Assembly: GCA_028820635.1 (NCBI GenBank)
Contig: JAPPIG010000108.1
Coordinates: 12,471-76,470 of the forward strand
DNA from: Candidatus Poribacteria bacterium
Lineage (GTDB): Bacteria > Poribacteria > WGA-4E > WGA-3G
Length of the DNA stretch: 64,000 nt
Reading direction: 5' to 3'
Position numbers and translations under genes: made by a program. Below, piece after piece: positions 1-9,578 of this stretch (positions within the stretch are counted from its first letter, which is position 1; each line of letters begins with the position of its first letter). Below the pieces are notes generated by a model, which did no database searches, was not told the DNA's origin, and saw only the letters and a list, made by a program, of their open reading frames with translations.

Positions 1-513
1 GCTGCAATTGCAGATTTTGATATCGCTATCAGACTTAATCCTGATGATGCTAACGTATATAACAAACGCGGACTTGTGAAATATGCCATGAAACAATACT
101 CTGCTGCAATTGCAGATTTTGATATCGCTATCAGACTTAATCCTGATGATGCTAACGCATACTATATGCGCGGATTTGCGAAGAATAAGTTAGGACAACA
201 CTTTGCTGCGATTGCAGATTATGACATCGCTATACGACTAAAACCTGATCTTGCCGAGGCATACAACAATCGGGGAAATGCGAAGGCTAAGTTAGGGCAA
301 CACTTTGCTGCGATTGCAGATTATGACATCGTTATACGACTAAAACCTGATGATGCCGAGGCATACTATGCTCGAGGGCTTTCAAAGGCTCTTTTAGATC
401 GCACTTCGGGAGCAAAACAGGATTTCCAAATTGCTTTGAGACTTGCGATAAAAGCGGGCGATGCAAATCTCGAAACTAAGATTGAAAAGGTGCTTCGTAT
501 CCTCAATAAGTAG
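1..513 (+). CDS. TPR-repeat protein, 5'-truncated by the window edge
   Basis: The reading frame is open from the first base, so the N-terminus lies outside the window; the first ATG inside is at 76. About 170 residues are visible, made of at least four tetratricopeptide repeats of 34 residues with the usual pattern (ADFDIAIRLNPDDANAYYMR, then ADYDIAIRLKPDLAEAYNNR). The repeats are also nearly identical as DNA at a 102-bp period: bases 1-55 equal 103-157, and a second pair starts at 205 and 307. This suggests recent tandem amplification. TPR proteins are protein-interaction scaffolds; the partner and location cannot be told from this fragment. The last repeat (about codons 115-170) is diverged and caps the array. 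Confidence 0.85.
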   Translation, partial: AAIADFDIAIRLNPDDANVYNKRGLVKYAMKQYSAAIADFDIAIRLNPDDANAYYMRGFAKNKLGQHFAAIADYDIAIRLKPDLAEAYNNRGNAKAKLGQHFAAIADYDIVIRLKPDDAEAYYARGLSKALLDRTSGAKQDFQIALRLAIKAGDANLETKIEKVLRILNK

Positions 514-574
514 TAATGCGGGAAAATAATAGGCATGCAAACAGAGCACGCCTATTAGAAAATGGGAGGTAGAG

Positions 575-740
575 TTACAAATTGCTTGCAACCTTAATCC
601 GATTTTGTGCACGGGCAAGTGCTGCTTCTGCTCGCGGGCGGTTCAAATCTGGACATCTGCCGCAAGTTGTTCTTTGGCGCGTTCAAGTGCACTTTCAGCA
701 CGTGCCACGTCAATATCCGATACCTATTCTGCTGTTTCAA
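575..740 (-). pseudogene. Decayed duplicate of the atpC 3' end
   Basis: This stretch aligns base for base with the 3' end of the intact atpC gene (1488 to about 1655), starting from an equivalent stop codon (TTA on the plus strand at 575-577). Similarity is high for about 165 bp, but there is a one-base deletion around 645-650 that breaks the frame, and similarity ends near 740 at the phrase matching 'tctgctgtttcaa'. It corresponds to roughly the last 55 codons of the epsilon subunit, the helical C-terminal region. There is no start codon or conserved N-terminal half, so it cannot give an epsilon subunit. The HicAB pair lies between this fragment and real atpC. Confidence 0.8.
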
Positions 741-986
741 TCAGGACAAAATGTTTGAACGATTATCAGTTCCCGTTAGTTGTAGCATTTGATACTTTTG
801 CATCGTATTTTCAAGGGATAATGGGAGTGAAACTGAATAACTACATTTTGTCTGAAAATAAGATGAAATTCGATCATCTCTGTGGTATACTTAATAACGG
901 TTACAGATTTGTTTTAGTCATCACGGATAAACTAATATATTGCTTTTCGTCTGTTGAGGTTAGTTGCAAGTTATTCGGTTGTTGCT
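741..986. other. AT-rich intergenic stretch before hicA
   Basis: Between the atpC remnant and hicA there are about 250 bases of AT-rich DNA with short shadow frames and no recognisable protein. It may hold the hicAB promoter, but I could not settle on a convincing -35/-10 pair. Confidence 0.4.
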
Positions 987-1181
987 ATGCCAAGAAAAAT
1001 ACGACAACTTATTTCAGACCTTGAAAAAGCAGATTTTACCAACAAAGGTGGAAAAGGTAACCATAGAAATTATAAACATCCAAAAGGCATGCGTGTTACT
1101 ATTTCAGGAAAACTTGGTGATGATGCCAAGCCCTACCAAGAAAAGGAAGTTAAAAGAAGAATTGAGGAGTCTCAATTATGA
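987..1181 (+). CDS. hicA: HicA-family type II toxin (mRNA interferase)
   Basis: A 64-residue protein starting MPRKIRQLISDLEKADF with the core GNHRNYKHPKG, whose His is the expected catalytic residue of the double-stranded-RNA-binding-like HicA fold, followed by a hydrophobic strand and a basic C-terminal helix (KEVKRRIEES). The family cleaves mRNA and is held in check by HicB. An upstream in-frame start at 954 would add 11 residues, but HicA proteins normally begin at this position, so I chose the ATG at 987. The gene overlaps hicB by 4 bp (ATGA), typical of translationally coupled toxin-antitoxin pairs. I see no strong Shine-Dalgarno sequence. Confidence 0.85.
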   Translation: MPRKIRQLISDLEKADFTNKGGKGNHRNYKHPKGMRVTISGKLGDDAKPYQEKEVKRRIEESQL

Positions 1182-1414
1182 CAGATAGCGCACAGTATAT
1201 TAAAATTGTGAAATGGTCAGACGAGGACCAATGTTTTATTGGGTTTTGCCCAGGAATTATCGGCACGTGTTGTCATGGTGATGATGAAGTTGAGGTGTAT
1301 CGCGAGTTGTGTGAGATTGTTGATGAGTGGATAGAAGTTGCACGTCAAGAAAATGAAACACTTCCGCCGCCAACTATTAAATGGAATATCGAAAAATTGT
1401 TAAGGTCTGCCTGA
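1178..1414 (+). CDS. hicB: HicB-family antitoxin
   Basis: A 78-residue acidic protein in the order expected downstream of hicA, overlapping it by 4 bp. The N-terminal half has the partial RNase H-like HicB pattern: strand YIKIVKWSDEDQCFIGFCPG, then a conserved turn leading into the helix of EVYRELCEIVDEWIEVARQ, and the PPPT motif near residue 65. It would bind and neutralise HicA. It ends soon after the PPPT motif and I see no clear C-terminal ribbon-helix-helix or HTH DNA-binding domain, so it may not repress the operon alone. It stops about 70 bp from convergent atpC. Confidence 0.82.
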   Translation: MTDSAQYIKIVKWSDEDQCFIGFCPGIIGTCCHGDDEVEVYRELCEIVDEWIEVARQENETLPPPTIKWNIEKLLRSA

Positions 1415-1487
1415 CAGAGATTAGAAGATTTCTGAATGTACTGACAACTTTTTGCCAAAAACTTTACACACACTTGCGGCGTGATGC

Positions 1488-1895
1488 TTACGAATTGTTT
1501 GCAACCTTTATCCGATTTTGTGCGCGGGCAAGTGCCGCTTCAGCACGTGGGCGATTCAGGTCGGGGGCATCTGCTGCAAGTTGTTCTTTGGCACGTTCAA
1601 GTGCGCTTTCGGCACGCGATACGTCAATATCTGATGCCCATTCTGCTGTTTCAACTAATGCAGTGACACCGGTGCGTAGCACTTCAAAAACGCCTCCACT
1701 TGTCGCGATTGACCGAGGCGTTCCCGATTCTTGTACCCGTATTTCACCGACATCTAATGCTGTGAGGAAAGGGATGTGTCCATATAGAATCTGGAAGTTG
1801 CCTTCGATTCCCGGCGCGTTAACGCTGGTCACATCGCCTTCAAAAATCAATTTTTCTGGTGTGCGTATTTCAAGGTGAAAACTTCTATTTAGCAT
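1488..1895 (-). CDS. atpC: F-type ATP synthase epsilon subunit
   Basis: A 135-residue protein with the beta-sandwich N-terminal domain of the F1 epsilon subunit (FHLEIRTPEKLIFEGDV, NAPGIEGNFQILYGHIPFL, SGGVFEVL) and a helical C-terminal hairpin (about 90-135, ALERAKEQLAADA and RAEAALARAQNRIKVA). Epsilon sits on the central stalk with gamma and can inhibit ATP hydrolysis through its C-terminal helices. It is the last gene of the operon, 268 bp after atpD, and that gap holds a strong hairpin (2003-2069). AAGG lies 6 bases before the ATG. The 3' third of the gene has a decayed duplicate at 575-740. Confidence 0.95.
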   Translation of the reverse strand: MLNRSFHLEIRTPEKLIFEGDVTSVNAPGIEGNFQILYGHIPFLTALDVGEIRVQESGTPRSIATSGGVFEVLRTGVTALVETAEWASDIDVSRAESALERAKEQLAADAPDLNRPRAEAALARAQNRIKVANNS

Positions 1896-2002
1896 TTTTT
1901 AACCTTGCGCCAAGCGTTCAGTTAGGTTTCTCTTGGCAAATAATAATTATTCACGTAATCCGTTTTGCCAGTATGAAGATTAAAAAATAAATTGGGTAAT
2001 TT

Positions 2003-2069
2003 GGCGAGGTTAGGAAACCTCGCCAGCAGCATCTGTACATCTCTGCTGGCGAGGTTTCCTAACCTCGCC
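2003..2069. repeat. Perfect 27-bp inverted repeat between atpD and atpC
   Basis: The arms at 2003-2029 and 2043-2069 are exact reverse complements around a 13-base loop. Each arm is itself nearly palindromic (GGCGAGGTT AGGA AACCTCGCC). It could fold into a very stable RNA hairpin, reducing readthrough into atpC or protecting the upstream mRNA. A second short inverted repeat (2126-2157, GTTGGGT...ACCCAAC) lies just before the atpD stop codon and belongs to the dispersed CTCTACCC family. Confidence 0.9.
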
Positions 2070-2163
2070 CTCTACCGAAATATTTATTTAAACTTCATTT
2101 TGGCAAAACTACATGCAGTCTATAAGTTGGGTTTCGCTGGCGCTCTACCCAACCTACGAACTA

Positions 2164-3588
<1,425 letters not shown>

Positions 3589-3593
3589 TTATG

Positions 3594-3721
3594 GCACGCA
3601 GCGCGTGCCTGCTACTGCTATGTCCACTTTCAAATTGTGAGCTACAACTATAGTCGGGAATCGGAGTTCCCTCCTACAATATGAAACATTTCTGTAGGAG
3701 CGATCTCCGAATCGCGGCCTA
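3594..3721. repeat. Dispersed inverted-repeat cluster between atpG and atpD
   Basis: The gap holds GCACGCAGCGCGTGC, then GTCGGGAATCGGAGTTCCC followed by CTCCTAC, then TGTAGGAGCGATCTCCG followed by AATCGCGGCCTAC. These are members of the module that recurs at 10045, 41647 and 43026. They would fold as hairpins in the operon mRNA. Confidence 0.8.
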
Positions 3722-3748
3722 CAATTCAAAATGAACGCTTCACTACCT

Positions 3749-4627
3749 TTAACCTTCCAATGCCGCTGCGCCACTGACAATTTCCGATATTTCCGTTGTA
3801 ATCTGTGTTTGACGTGCCCTGTTGCGTTGTAAGACTAATTCGTCGATGAGTTCCTTCGCCTTTTGTGTAGCGTTTTCCATCGCTGCCATTCGCGCTGCTT
3901 GTTCCGCCGCGTTCGAGTCTAAAAGCACTTTCCACATTTGCATGTTCAGATGTTTACCAAGCAGCATTTCAAAGAGTTCCACCTGTCCCGGTTCATAGGT
4001 ATAGTCTAAGAATAGCGTATCGCCTTCGGGGTCTATCGGTTCTAATGGCAGAAGTTGTTCAACAAGCACCGTCTGGAGAATGGCAGACTTGAAGTTATTG
4101 TAGATAACCTCAACCTTGTCAATCTGTTTGTCAATATAAAGGTGTTCAAATTCATGGACAACGTCAACAGCCGTTTGGAATTCAAGTTGGCGGAAGATAT
4201 TAATATATGAATCTGTGATGTCGTATCCGCGTCTGTCAAAATGCTCTTGTGTGCGTCTGCCGATGCAGATAAGCGTCACATCAGCACCGCTTTCTTCGTA
4301 GTGTTGTATACGTTCTGTGGTCGTCCGGATGACGTTGCTATTGAAACTGCCACATAACCCGCGATCACCAGAAACAGAGATGATACAGGCATGTTGGACC
4401 TCTCGCTCTTCAAGCAAGGGATGTGTCAATGCCTCTGCCTCAATGTCCATCTGTGAGATGAGGTGTCCGAGGATCGTGTTGAGTTTATCCGCGTAAGGAC
4501 GTGTCGCGGTGATATTTTCTTGGGCGCGGCGGAGCCGTGCTGCAGCGACAACACGCATCGCATCTGTAACCTGCTCAATGTTTTTAATGCTGGCGATACG
4601 GCGCCGAATTTCTCGTAACGTTGCCAT
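3749..4627 (-). CDS. atpG: F-type ATP synthase gamma subunit
   Basis: A 292-residue subunit. The N-terminal helix MATLREIRRRIASIKNIEQV and the C-terminal helix (RNRARQTQITTEISEIVSGA) are the two halves of the antiparallel coiled coil that rotates inside the alpha3beta3 hexamer; SGDRGLCGSFNSNV near residue 85 is the conserved Rossmann-like segment. It begins 2 bp after the atpA stop codon, so the two are probably translationally coupled. Length and motifs are normal. Confidence 0.96.
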   Translation of the reverse strand: MATLREIRRRIASIKNIEQVTDAMRVVAAARLRRAQENITATRPYADKLNTILGHLISQMDIEAEALTHPLLEEREVQHACIISVSGDRGLCGSFNSNVIRTTTERIQHYEESGADVTLICIGRRTQEHFDRRGYDITDSYINIFRQLEFQTAVDVVHEFEHLYIDKQIDKVEVIYNNFKSAILQTVLVEQLLPLEPIDPEGDTLFLDYTYEPGQVELFEMLLGKHLNMQMWKVLLDSNAAEQAARMAAMENATQKAKELIDELVLQRNRARQTQITTEISEIVSGAAALEG

Positions 4628-4629
4628 TG

Positions 4630-6237
4630 TTATTCACCTTCTGTCGGTGTTTCCTCTGCTTCTGTGCCTGCGTCCTCTGCTGTTGGCACTTCCTCAATTT
4701 GTGGTTGCGTTGTCGGTGTATCACTCCAATTTTCTTTGAATGCCTTTGCTGCAGCGTGCATGGTTTCAAGCAATTCATCACTCAACAGACCGGTTTCTGC
4801 GATTTCTGAGAGGAGTTCCGCATGATTCCTGTCAAGGTATTGCAGGAATTCGGACTCAAACCGAGCCACTTCCGATTCAGGAACATCGTCTAAATAGCCG
4901 TTTGTGCCGCAAAAAATAGAGGCAACTTCGCGTTCAACAGGCATCGGTTCATATTGCGGTTGTTTCAACAATTCCACGAGTCGTGTGCCTCGTAAGAGTA
5001 GAGATTGTGTTAACGCATCCAGATCCGATCCGAATTGAGCAAAGGCAGCAACTTCTCGGAAACTTGCAAGGTCAAGTTTTAGCGTGCCTGCAACCTCATC
5101 CGACTTCATCGCTTTAACCTGTGCATCACCTCCGACGCGGGAAACAGACGTACCGACATCAATTGCGGGTCTCACACCTTGGTTGAACAGATCCGTTGTG
5201 AGATATATCTGTCCATCGGTGATGGAGATAACGTTTGTTGGGATGTAGGTTGTCAAATCGCCTTCAAAGATTTCAATAATCGGTAAGGCAGTAAGAGAGC
5301 CACCGCCTAAGTCGTCGCTCAGTTTCGCAGCGCGTTCTAACAGACGTGAGTGTAAATAGAAGACATCACCAGGATATGCTTCACGTCCCGGAGGTCTGCG
5401 TGAAAGCAGCGACATTTGGCGGTACGCCCATGCATGTTTCGTTAGGTCATCGTAGATGATGAGCGCGTGTTTGCCGTTATGACAGAAGTATTCCGCCATT
5501 GATGTGCCTGAGTAGGGAGCAAGATATTGCAGCGGTGATGGCGCACTTGCAGGTGCTGAGACGATGGTCGTGTATTCCATTGCATTATGTTCGCGAAGGG
5601 TATTCGCAACCTGCGCCAACGTAGACCCTTTTTGACCGATAGCGACATAAAAGCAATAAACATCTGTGTTCTTCTGGCTGAGGATTGCATCTATTGCAAT
5701 TGCAGTTTTGCCAGTTCGACGATCACCGATGATGAGTTCCCGCTGTCCTCTGCCAATCGGTGTTAAACTGTCAATAGCCTTTAACCCTGTGTAAAGCGGT
5801 TCGCTAACGGGTTGTCGTTGGACAATGCCTAACCCTTTCTGTTCCACGGGGAGTCTGTGTTCAGTTTGAATGTCTCCCAAGCCATCAATGGGTTGTCCGA
5901 GGGCATCAACGATCCGTCCGAGGAGTGCCTCTCCGACAGGAACTTCAGGCAGCCTATTTGTGCGTTTAACGGTATCGCCTTCATGTATAAGTTGGTCTTC
6001 ACCGAACAGCACACAACCGACGTTGTCTTCTTCAAGGTTAAAAGCGATGCCGTAAATATCGTTCGGGAATTCAATCATTTCGCTTGCCATTGCGTTGGCA
6101 AGCCCATGCACCCGTGCGATACCGTCGCCGACTTCCAGCACAGTGCCAGAGTCGTAGACATCTACGTCTTGTTCAAACTGTTGCAGCTGCTGTTTTAATA
6201 TATTAGATATTTCGTCCGGTCGGACTTCTCTTGCCAT
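4630..6237 (-). CDS. atpA: F-type ATP synthase alpha subunit
   Basis: A 535-residue subunit with the non-catalytic nucleotide site [15 protein letters not shown] near residue 170 and the conserved GRGQRELI just before it; [20 protein letters not shown] (near 280) and [10 protein letters not shown] (near 365) are also present. Alpha subunits usually end around 500-510 residues. Here there is an extra tail of about 28 residues, rich in Glu, Thr and Pro ([20 protein letters not shown]). The tail ends 2 bp before atpG. A 251-bp gap with a repeat element separates this gene from atpH. Confidence 0.97.
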   Translation of the reverse strand: MAREVRPDEISNILKQQLQQFEQDVDVYDSGTVLEVGDGIARVHGLANAMASEMIEFPNDIYGIAFNLEEDNVGCVLFGEDQLIHEGDTVKRTNRLPEVPVGEALLGRIVDALGQPIDGLGDIQTEHRLPVEQKGLGIVQRQPVSEPLYTGLKAIDSLTPIGRGQRELIIGDRRTGKTAIAIDAILSQKNTDVYCFYVAIGQKGSTLAQVANTLREHNAMEYTTIVSAPASAPSPLQYLAPYSGTSMAEYFCHNGKHALIIYDDLTKHAWAYRQMSLLSRRPPGREAYPGDVFYLHSRLLERAAKLSDDLGGGSLTALPIIEIFEGDLTTYIPTNVISITDGQIYLTTDLFNQGVRPAIDVGTSVSRVGGDAQVKAMKSDEVAGTLKLDLASFREVAAFAQFGSDLDALTQSLLLRGTRLVELLKQPQYEPMPVEREVASIFCGTNGYLDDVPESEVARFESEFLQYLDRNHAELLSEIAETGLLSDELLETMHAAAKAFKENWSDTPTTQPQIEEVPTAEDAGTEAEETPTEGE

Positions 6238-6325
6238 ATTTTCAATCCTCTGGAGTCGTAATTGTCTTCATTCATAAGGGAAACCTGCGAATTTCGTGTT
6301 AATCACTTCTGCTAATAGATATGTC

Positions 6326-6471
6326 GTAGGTCGGGTAGAGCGCAGCGAAACCCGACTTTGTAAGTTCCTTGTTGGGTTTCACTACCACCTCGCTGGAATG
6401 TGTAGGTATGTAATTTCCAGATATGTTGGGTATCATCCCTCTCTTTCTCTGATTCGTTCTACCCAACCTAC
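6326..6471. repeat. GTAGGTCGGGTAGAG-type inverted repeat between atpH and atpA
   Basis: The left arm starts GTAGGTCGGGTAGAGCGCAG at 6326. The right arm ends TTCTACCCAACCTAC at 6471. The middle contains TTGTTGGGTTTCAC. It is a copy of the family found at 11622-11744 and 44183-44313. It occupies most of the intergenic gap inside the operon. Confidence 0.8.
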
Positions 6472-6488
6472 AAGGGATTGTATATATT

Positions 6489-7028
6489 TTACCCTTTTGC
6501 GAGTTGTCGTTTTAAACGTTGGAGTTGTGTCGTAACGCTTGCGTCAAAGACAGTGTCACCTAACTGCACAATAAACCCACCCTGAATCTGCTCGTCAGTT
6601 TCGGTTTCCAACCGCACTTGTTTTCCCGAATATGCGCTTAACTGTTGGACAAGTTGTTGTTCTTGATTTTGTGTAACCGGCACTGCTGTCGTTACTTTTG
6701 CGACAACCCTGCCAGCAGCTTCATCAACAATTGCTGAAAAGACATCCATTATTGCGACAAGATAACGTTCACGTTGCTTTAATGCAAGAAGTTTGAAGAA
6801 ATTAATCGTCAGCGGATGCACACCGTCGGTAAATAGTTGCTGAAACGTGTCGCTTTTAATTTGTGGAGTCAGCAGAGGTGAATTAATAAATTGTGTAAAT
6901 TCCTCTGACTGCTCAATTAGTTCCCGCAGTTTTTCAATATCAGCGGTAATAGATGGTAGCACCTCTTGCTCAACAGCTGCTTCATATAGCGCGCGAGCAT
7001 AAGGTTTTGCGACCCGAATGTCTCTCAT
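6489..7028 (-). CDS. atpH: F-type ATP synthase delta subunit
   Basis: A 179-residue OSCP/delta protein. The N-terminal helical domain begins VAKPYARALYEAAVEQ, the usual signature, followed by FINSPLLTPQIK and NFFKLLALKQRERYL. The C-terminal domain has VTTAVPVTQNQEQQL and the conserved end IQGGFIVQLGDTVFDASV. It links F1 to the b-subunit stator. AAAGGTGA lies 9 bases before the start. It follows atpF with a 118-bp gap. Confidence 0.95.
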   Translation of the reverse strand: MRDIRVAKPYARALYEAAVEQEVLPSITADIEKLRELIEQSEEFTQFINSPLLTPQIKSDTFQQLFTDGVHPLTINFFKLLALKQRERYLVAIMDVFSAIVDEAAGRVVAKVTTAVPVTQNQEQQLVQQLSAYSGKQVRLETETDEQIQGGFIVQLGDTVFDASVTTQLQRLKRQLAKG

Positions 7029-7146
7029 TGTCCGTTTTCACCTTTAATTAATAGTTTTCAGTTATCAGTTAACTCATATTGCTACATATAAGATTTTAGA
7101 GCGGGCACAATCTAACAGATTGTGCAACAGCACTGATAGCTGTTAA

Positions 7147-7731
7147 CTATTCCGCTGATAACCTGTTAATAGATGCATCAATAATATTTTGATGTCTCTC
7201 AGGGGTCAGTTCCGCACTGATGATTTTACCCGCTGCATCAATCGCGAGTTCAGCAACAACACCTCGCAGTTCAGAGATAGCCTCGTCTTTTTCGCGTTGT
7301 ATCTCTGCGCGCGCTCTTGCGATTTCATCTTCAGCCTCTTGCCGCGCTTGTGCAACGATTTGTTGACGTTCCGTGTTACCCTGCTCAATAGCGGCTTGGA
7401 TTTTGGCTTGGGACTCATTTTCAATATCACCTAAACGTTGTTGTGTTTCAGCGGTGAGTCTGTCCAATTCTTCTCGGTCGGTTTTTAATTGTTCTATCTG
7501 GGTCGTGATTTCAGTTCGGCGTTCCTCTAAAAGCCCGCCTACCTTGCCAAAAACGAATTTCCAAAGCACCAAGAGTACAACAAGGAAACCGATGACTTGA
7601 AGAATAATCGTCTTCGGATCAATCCCGAGCAAACCTAAAAGTCCACCTTCAGCGGGAGCATCCGCGGCGAATACGCTGGTGAGACACGTCCCCATTAAAA
7701 TGAGACAACATGTATATATCTTTTTTCTCAT
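7147..7731 (-). CDS. atpF: F-type ATP synthase b subunit with N-terminal signal-like extension
   Basis: A 194-residue stator subunit. After a signal-peptide-like start (MRKKIYTCCLILMGTC, ending SVFAADA) comes the membrane helix ILQVIGFLVVLLVLWKFVFG near 40-65, then a long charged helix (70-185, LLEERRTEITTQIEQLKTDR onward) that forms the peripheral stalk coiled coil. Many b subunits lack a leading signal sequence, so the extension is worth noting; atpB here also has one. The single b gene implies a b2 homodimer. Confidence 0.93.
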   Translation of the reverse strand: MRKKIYTCCLILMGTCLTSVFAADAPAEGGLLGLLGIDPKTIILQVIGFLVVLLVLWKFVFGKVGGLLEERRTEITTQIEQLKTDREELDRLTAETQQRLGDIENESQAKIQAAIEQGNTERQQIVAQARQEAEDEIARARAEIQREKDEAISELRGVVAELAIDAAGKIISAELTPERHQNIIDASINRLSAE

Positions 7732-7811
7732 GAGTTCTTGGACTCGCTAATAGGTCCTCAACTTTTTTGGGGCATTTTCATTTGGATGCCCCAATTTGTT
7801 GGAGGTTGCGT

Positions 7812-8165
7812 TTACTGGTTTTCGCCTGCATCTTCCATTTCAACACCGTTACCGTTAGCGGCGTCTTCCTGCACCTGTTCAACCGGAGCATTTCCTGCAT
7901 CGGCATCAATCATTCCTCTCAGCATTTCATCTGCTGGAAGTTTTGCCTGCAAGATAAAGAACATTAAAAGTGCATAGATAACAAGCGATTCGATGAGAGC
8001 CAAACCGATAATCATCGCGGTTTGAATTTTTCCAGATGACTCAGGTTGACGCGCAATACCTTCAAGAGCAGTACTTGTTGCCTTTCCTTGCGCCGTTGAG
8101 GCAAAAATAACAGCAATGGGCAACCCTAAAGTTACACCAAACGCTAACACTGCTAAATAAATCAT
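7812..8165 (-). CDS. atpE: F-type ATP synthase c subunit with acidic C-terminal tail
   Basis: The proteolipid forms the rotating ring. The start is set at the ATG at 8165, giving 117 residues, because AAGGAGGA lies 7 bases upstream; a longer frame from 8195 would place the Shine-Dalgarno sequence inside the gene. Helix 1 covers about 1-35, the loop ARQPE is near 39, and helix 2 contains LALIESLVIYALL with the ion-binding Glu. The first-helix Gln (STAQGKAT) and the Ser after the Glu are also present, as in Na+-binding c rings. After helix 2 comes an unusual hydrophilic tail of about 40 residues rich in Asp and Glu. Standard c subunits stop within a few residues of helix 2. Confidence 0.94.
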   Translation of the reverse strand: MIYLAVLAFGVTLGLPIAVIFASTAQGKATSTALEGIARQPESSGKIQTAMIIGLALIESLVIYALLMFFILQAKLPADEMLRGMIDADAGNAPVEQVQEDAANGNGVEMEDAGENQ

Positions 8166-8216
8166 GAAATGTCCTCCTTGGACGGATAGGGACAAGTTAA
8201 CACTTGACCCATAGAA

Positions 8217-9044
8217 TTAATGATGCGCTTCATGCGCTTCGTCGTCGTGTTCTATGAACAGCACGATATAGATAGATGTTAAGATTGTAAAAACGAATGC
8301 CTGCAAAAAGCCAGCAAACAACCCGAAGAACAGCATAGGCACTTGCACCGGAATAAACGGAATACCAAGAATTAGTATGCTCACTCCAATTTTTGTGAGT
8401 TCAATAACAACCGATTTTTCGCCAAAAATATTTCCGAAAAGCCGGACAGCGAGTGAACCCGCACGCGATAACTGCGCAATAACTTCAAGTGGGAACATCA
8501 AAATCCCTAACAACGGCGGGTCACCGGCTAAATGTTTCAGATAACCTACTAACCCAAGCTCTTTAATAGCGATAATTTGAACGCCTAATACAGCCGTTAT
8601 ACCGAGGGCAAGCGTTGTGTTCAAATCTGCTGTTGGGGGTTGAAGGCCCGGAATGATTCCAAGAAAGTTCAGGAAGAGAATGAAGATGAATAAGGAGCCA
8701 ACGAATGGAACATACTTTTTGCCGTGATCGCCTAAAATACCTCCGAAGAAGTCCGTGATACCGCCCACAAACAACTCTAATAGGGTTTGTCCTTTCCCTT
8801 CAGGTATCCGTTTCAACTTCCGGGTGGCGAAGATAAAAAGCAGTACTAAGACGAGAACAGCAAAGTATGTGTTGGGGATTAGATCGGGTTGATGCCATCG
8901 AGTCGGTTCAGGGATCAATTCATCCGGTAAAAGCTTTGAAATTGGAGAAAGCAAACTACGGTGGCCATTGTCGGCTGCGAAACTCCCGACTCCTGTAGCC
9001 AAAGTGAGTCCGACAACCAAAAAGATAAACGATATTTTTTTCAT
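8217..9044 (-). CDS. atpB: F-type ATP synthase a subunit
   Basis: A 275-residue polytopic membrane protein. A cleavable-looking signal peptide (MKKISFIFLVVGLTLATGVG, ending SFAADN) precedes the core. The functional helix has SLAVRLFGNIFGEK near 195-208, including the essential Arg that pairs with the c-ring Glu. LNFLGIIPG near 128-136 is also typical. The C-terminus is His- and Glu-rich (EHDDEAHEAHH). It precedes atpE with a short gap, in the normal order. Confidence 0.95.
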   Translation of the reverse strand: MKKISFIFLVVGLTLATGVGSFAADNGHRSLLSPISKLLPDELIPEPTRWHQPDLIPNTYFAVLVLVLLFIFATRKLKRIPEGKGQTLLELFVGGITDFFGGILGDHGKKYVPFVGSLFIFILFLNFLGIIPGLQPPTADLNTTLALGITAVLGVQIIAIKELGLVGYLKHLAGDPPLLGILMFPLEVIAQLSRAGSLAVRLFGNIFGEKSVVIELTKIGVSILILGIPFIPVQVPMLFFGLFAGFLQAFVFTILTSIYIVLFIEHDDEAHEAHH

Positions 9045-9112
9045 ATTTTGTTTTTTATGTTTATTAAATTTGGGATTACTTCACCACTTTTAAAGTAAAC
9101 TTGTTAGTTTTT

Positions 9113-9520
9113 TTATGGTTGATCAGGATCTTTTTTTCTAAGGATATTTATCATTAAACCGATTGCTTTGATAATGATTGCAGCTTGTACCAATACAATT
9201 CCTCCACCAAACGCATAGATATTCATCCACTTCGTTTTAAACAAGAAAAAGAGTAGCACACCGAGTACTGTGTATTTACCGAGAGCGATAAAGCCAAGTA
9301 GATACTTTGTTTTCTGCGTTTTTCCCGGGCGAATCAACCTTCGAATCACAAATTCGATTGACCAGAACATACTAAGACCAATAGCACTGCCGATAAGAAA
9401 ACTTGGGAGTGCGGGACGTTTGAATCCTAACAATATACCTCCAATAACCACGGTGAGGCAAATTGTTAAGATGTAAACTTGTCGAATAAACTGGTCACCA
9501 AATTCAAGTGTGGGACCCAT
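9113..9520 (-). CDS. AtpI-like ATP synthase subunit I
   Basis: A 135-residue protein with four predicted membrane helices (about 12-32, 36-56, 70-92, 98-125) and a short polar end (RKKDPDQP). Position between the atpZ-like gene and atpB, size and helix pattern fit the ATP synthase I chain, which assists c-ring assembly in other bacteria. Sequence signatures of that family are weak, so the assignment rests partly on context. AAAGGAG lies 12 bases before the ATG. Confidence 0.65.
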   Translation of the reverse strand: MGPTLEFGDQFIRQVYILTICLTVVIGGILLGFKRPALPSFLIGSAIGLSMFWSIEFVIRRLIRPGKTQKTKYLLGFIALGKYTVLGVLLFFLFKTKWMNIYAFGGGIVLVQAAIIIKAIGLMINILRKKDPDQP

Positions 9521-9578
9521 TTAAGTAGGTGACTCCTTTGTCAAAGTAACGGAGAATTGTTGTTGAGTCTCTAAAGTA

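Noticed and set aside
639..650. GGTTCAAATC, resembling a tRNA T-loop
   Set aside because: It lies in the atpC remnant and aligns with GATTCAGGTC of atpC; no cloverleaf around it.
954..986. Longer start for HicA
   Set aside because: Adds 11 residues not found in the family; the ATG at 987 fits the HicA N-terminus.
605..1024. Plus-strand frames of 139 and 61 codons
   Set aside because: They are antisense to the atpC remnant and AT-rich DNA; no family match and poor start context.
4509..6198. Several plus-strand ORFs of 60-113 codons across atpG and atpA
   Set aside because: Antisense shadows of well-conserved ATP synthase genes.
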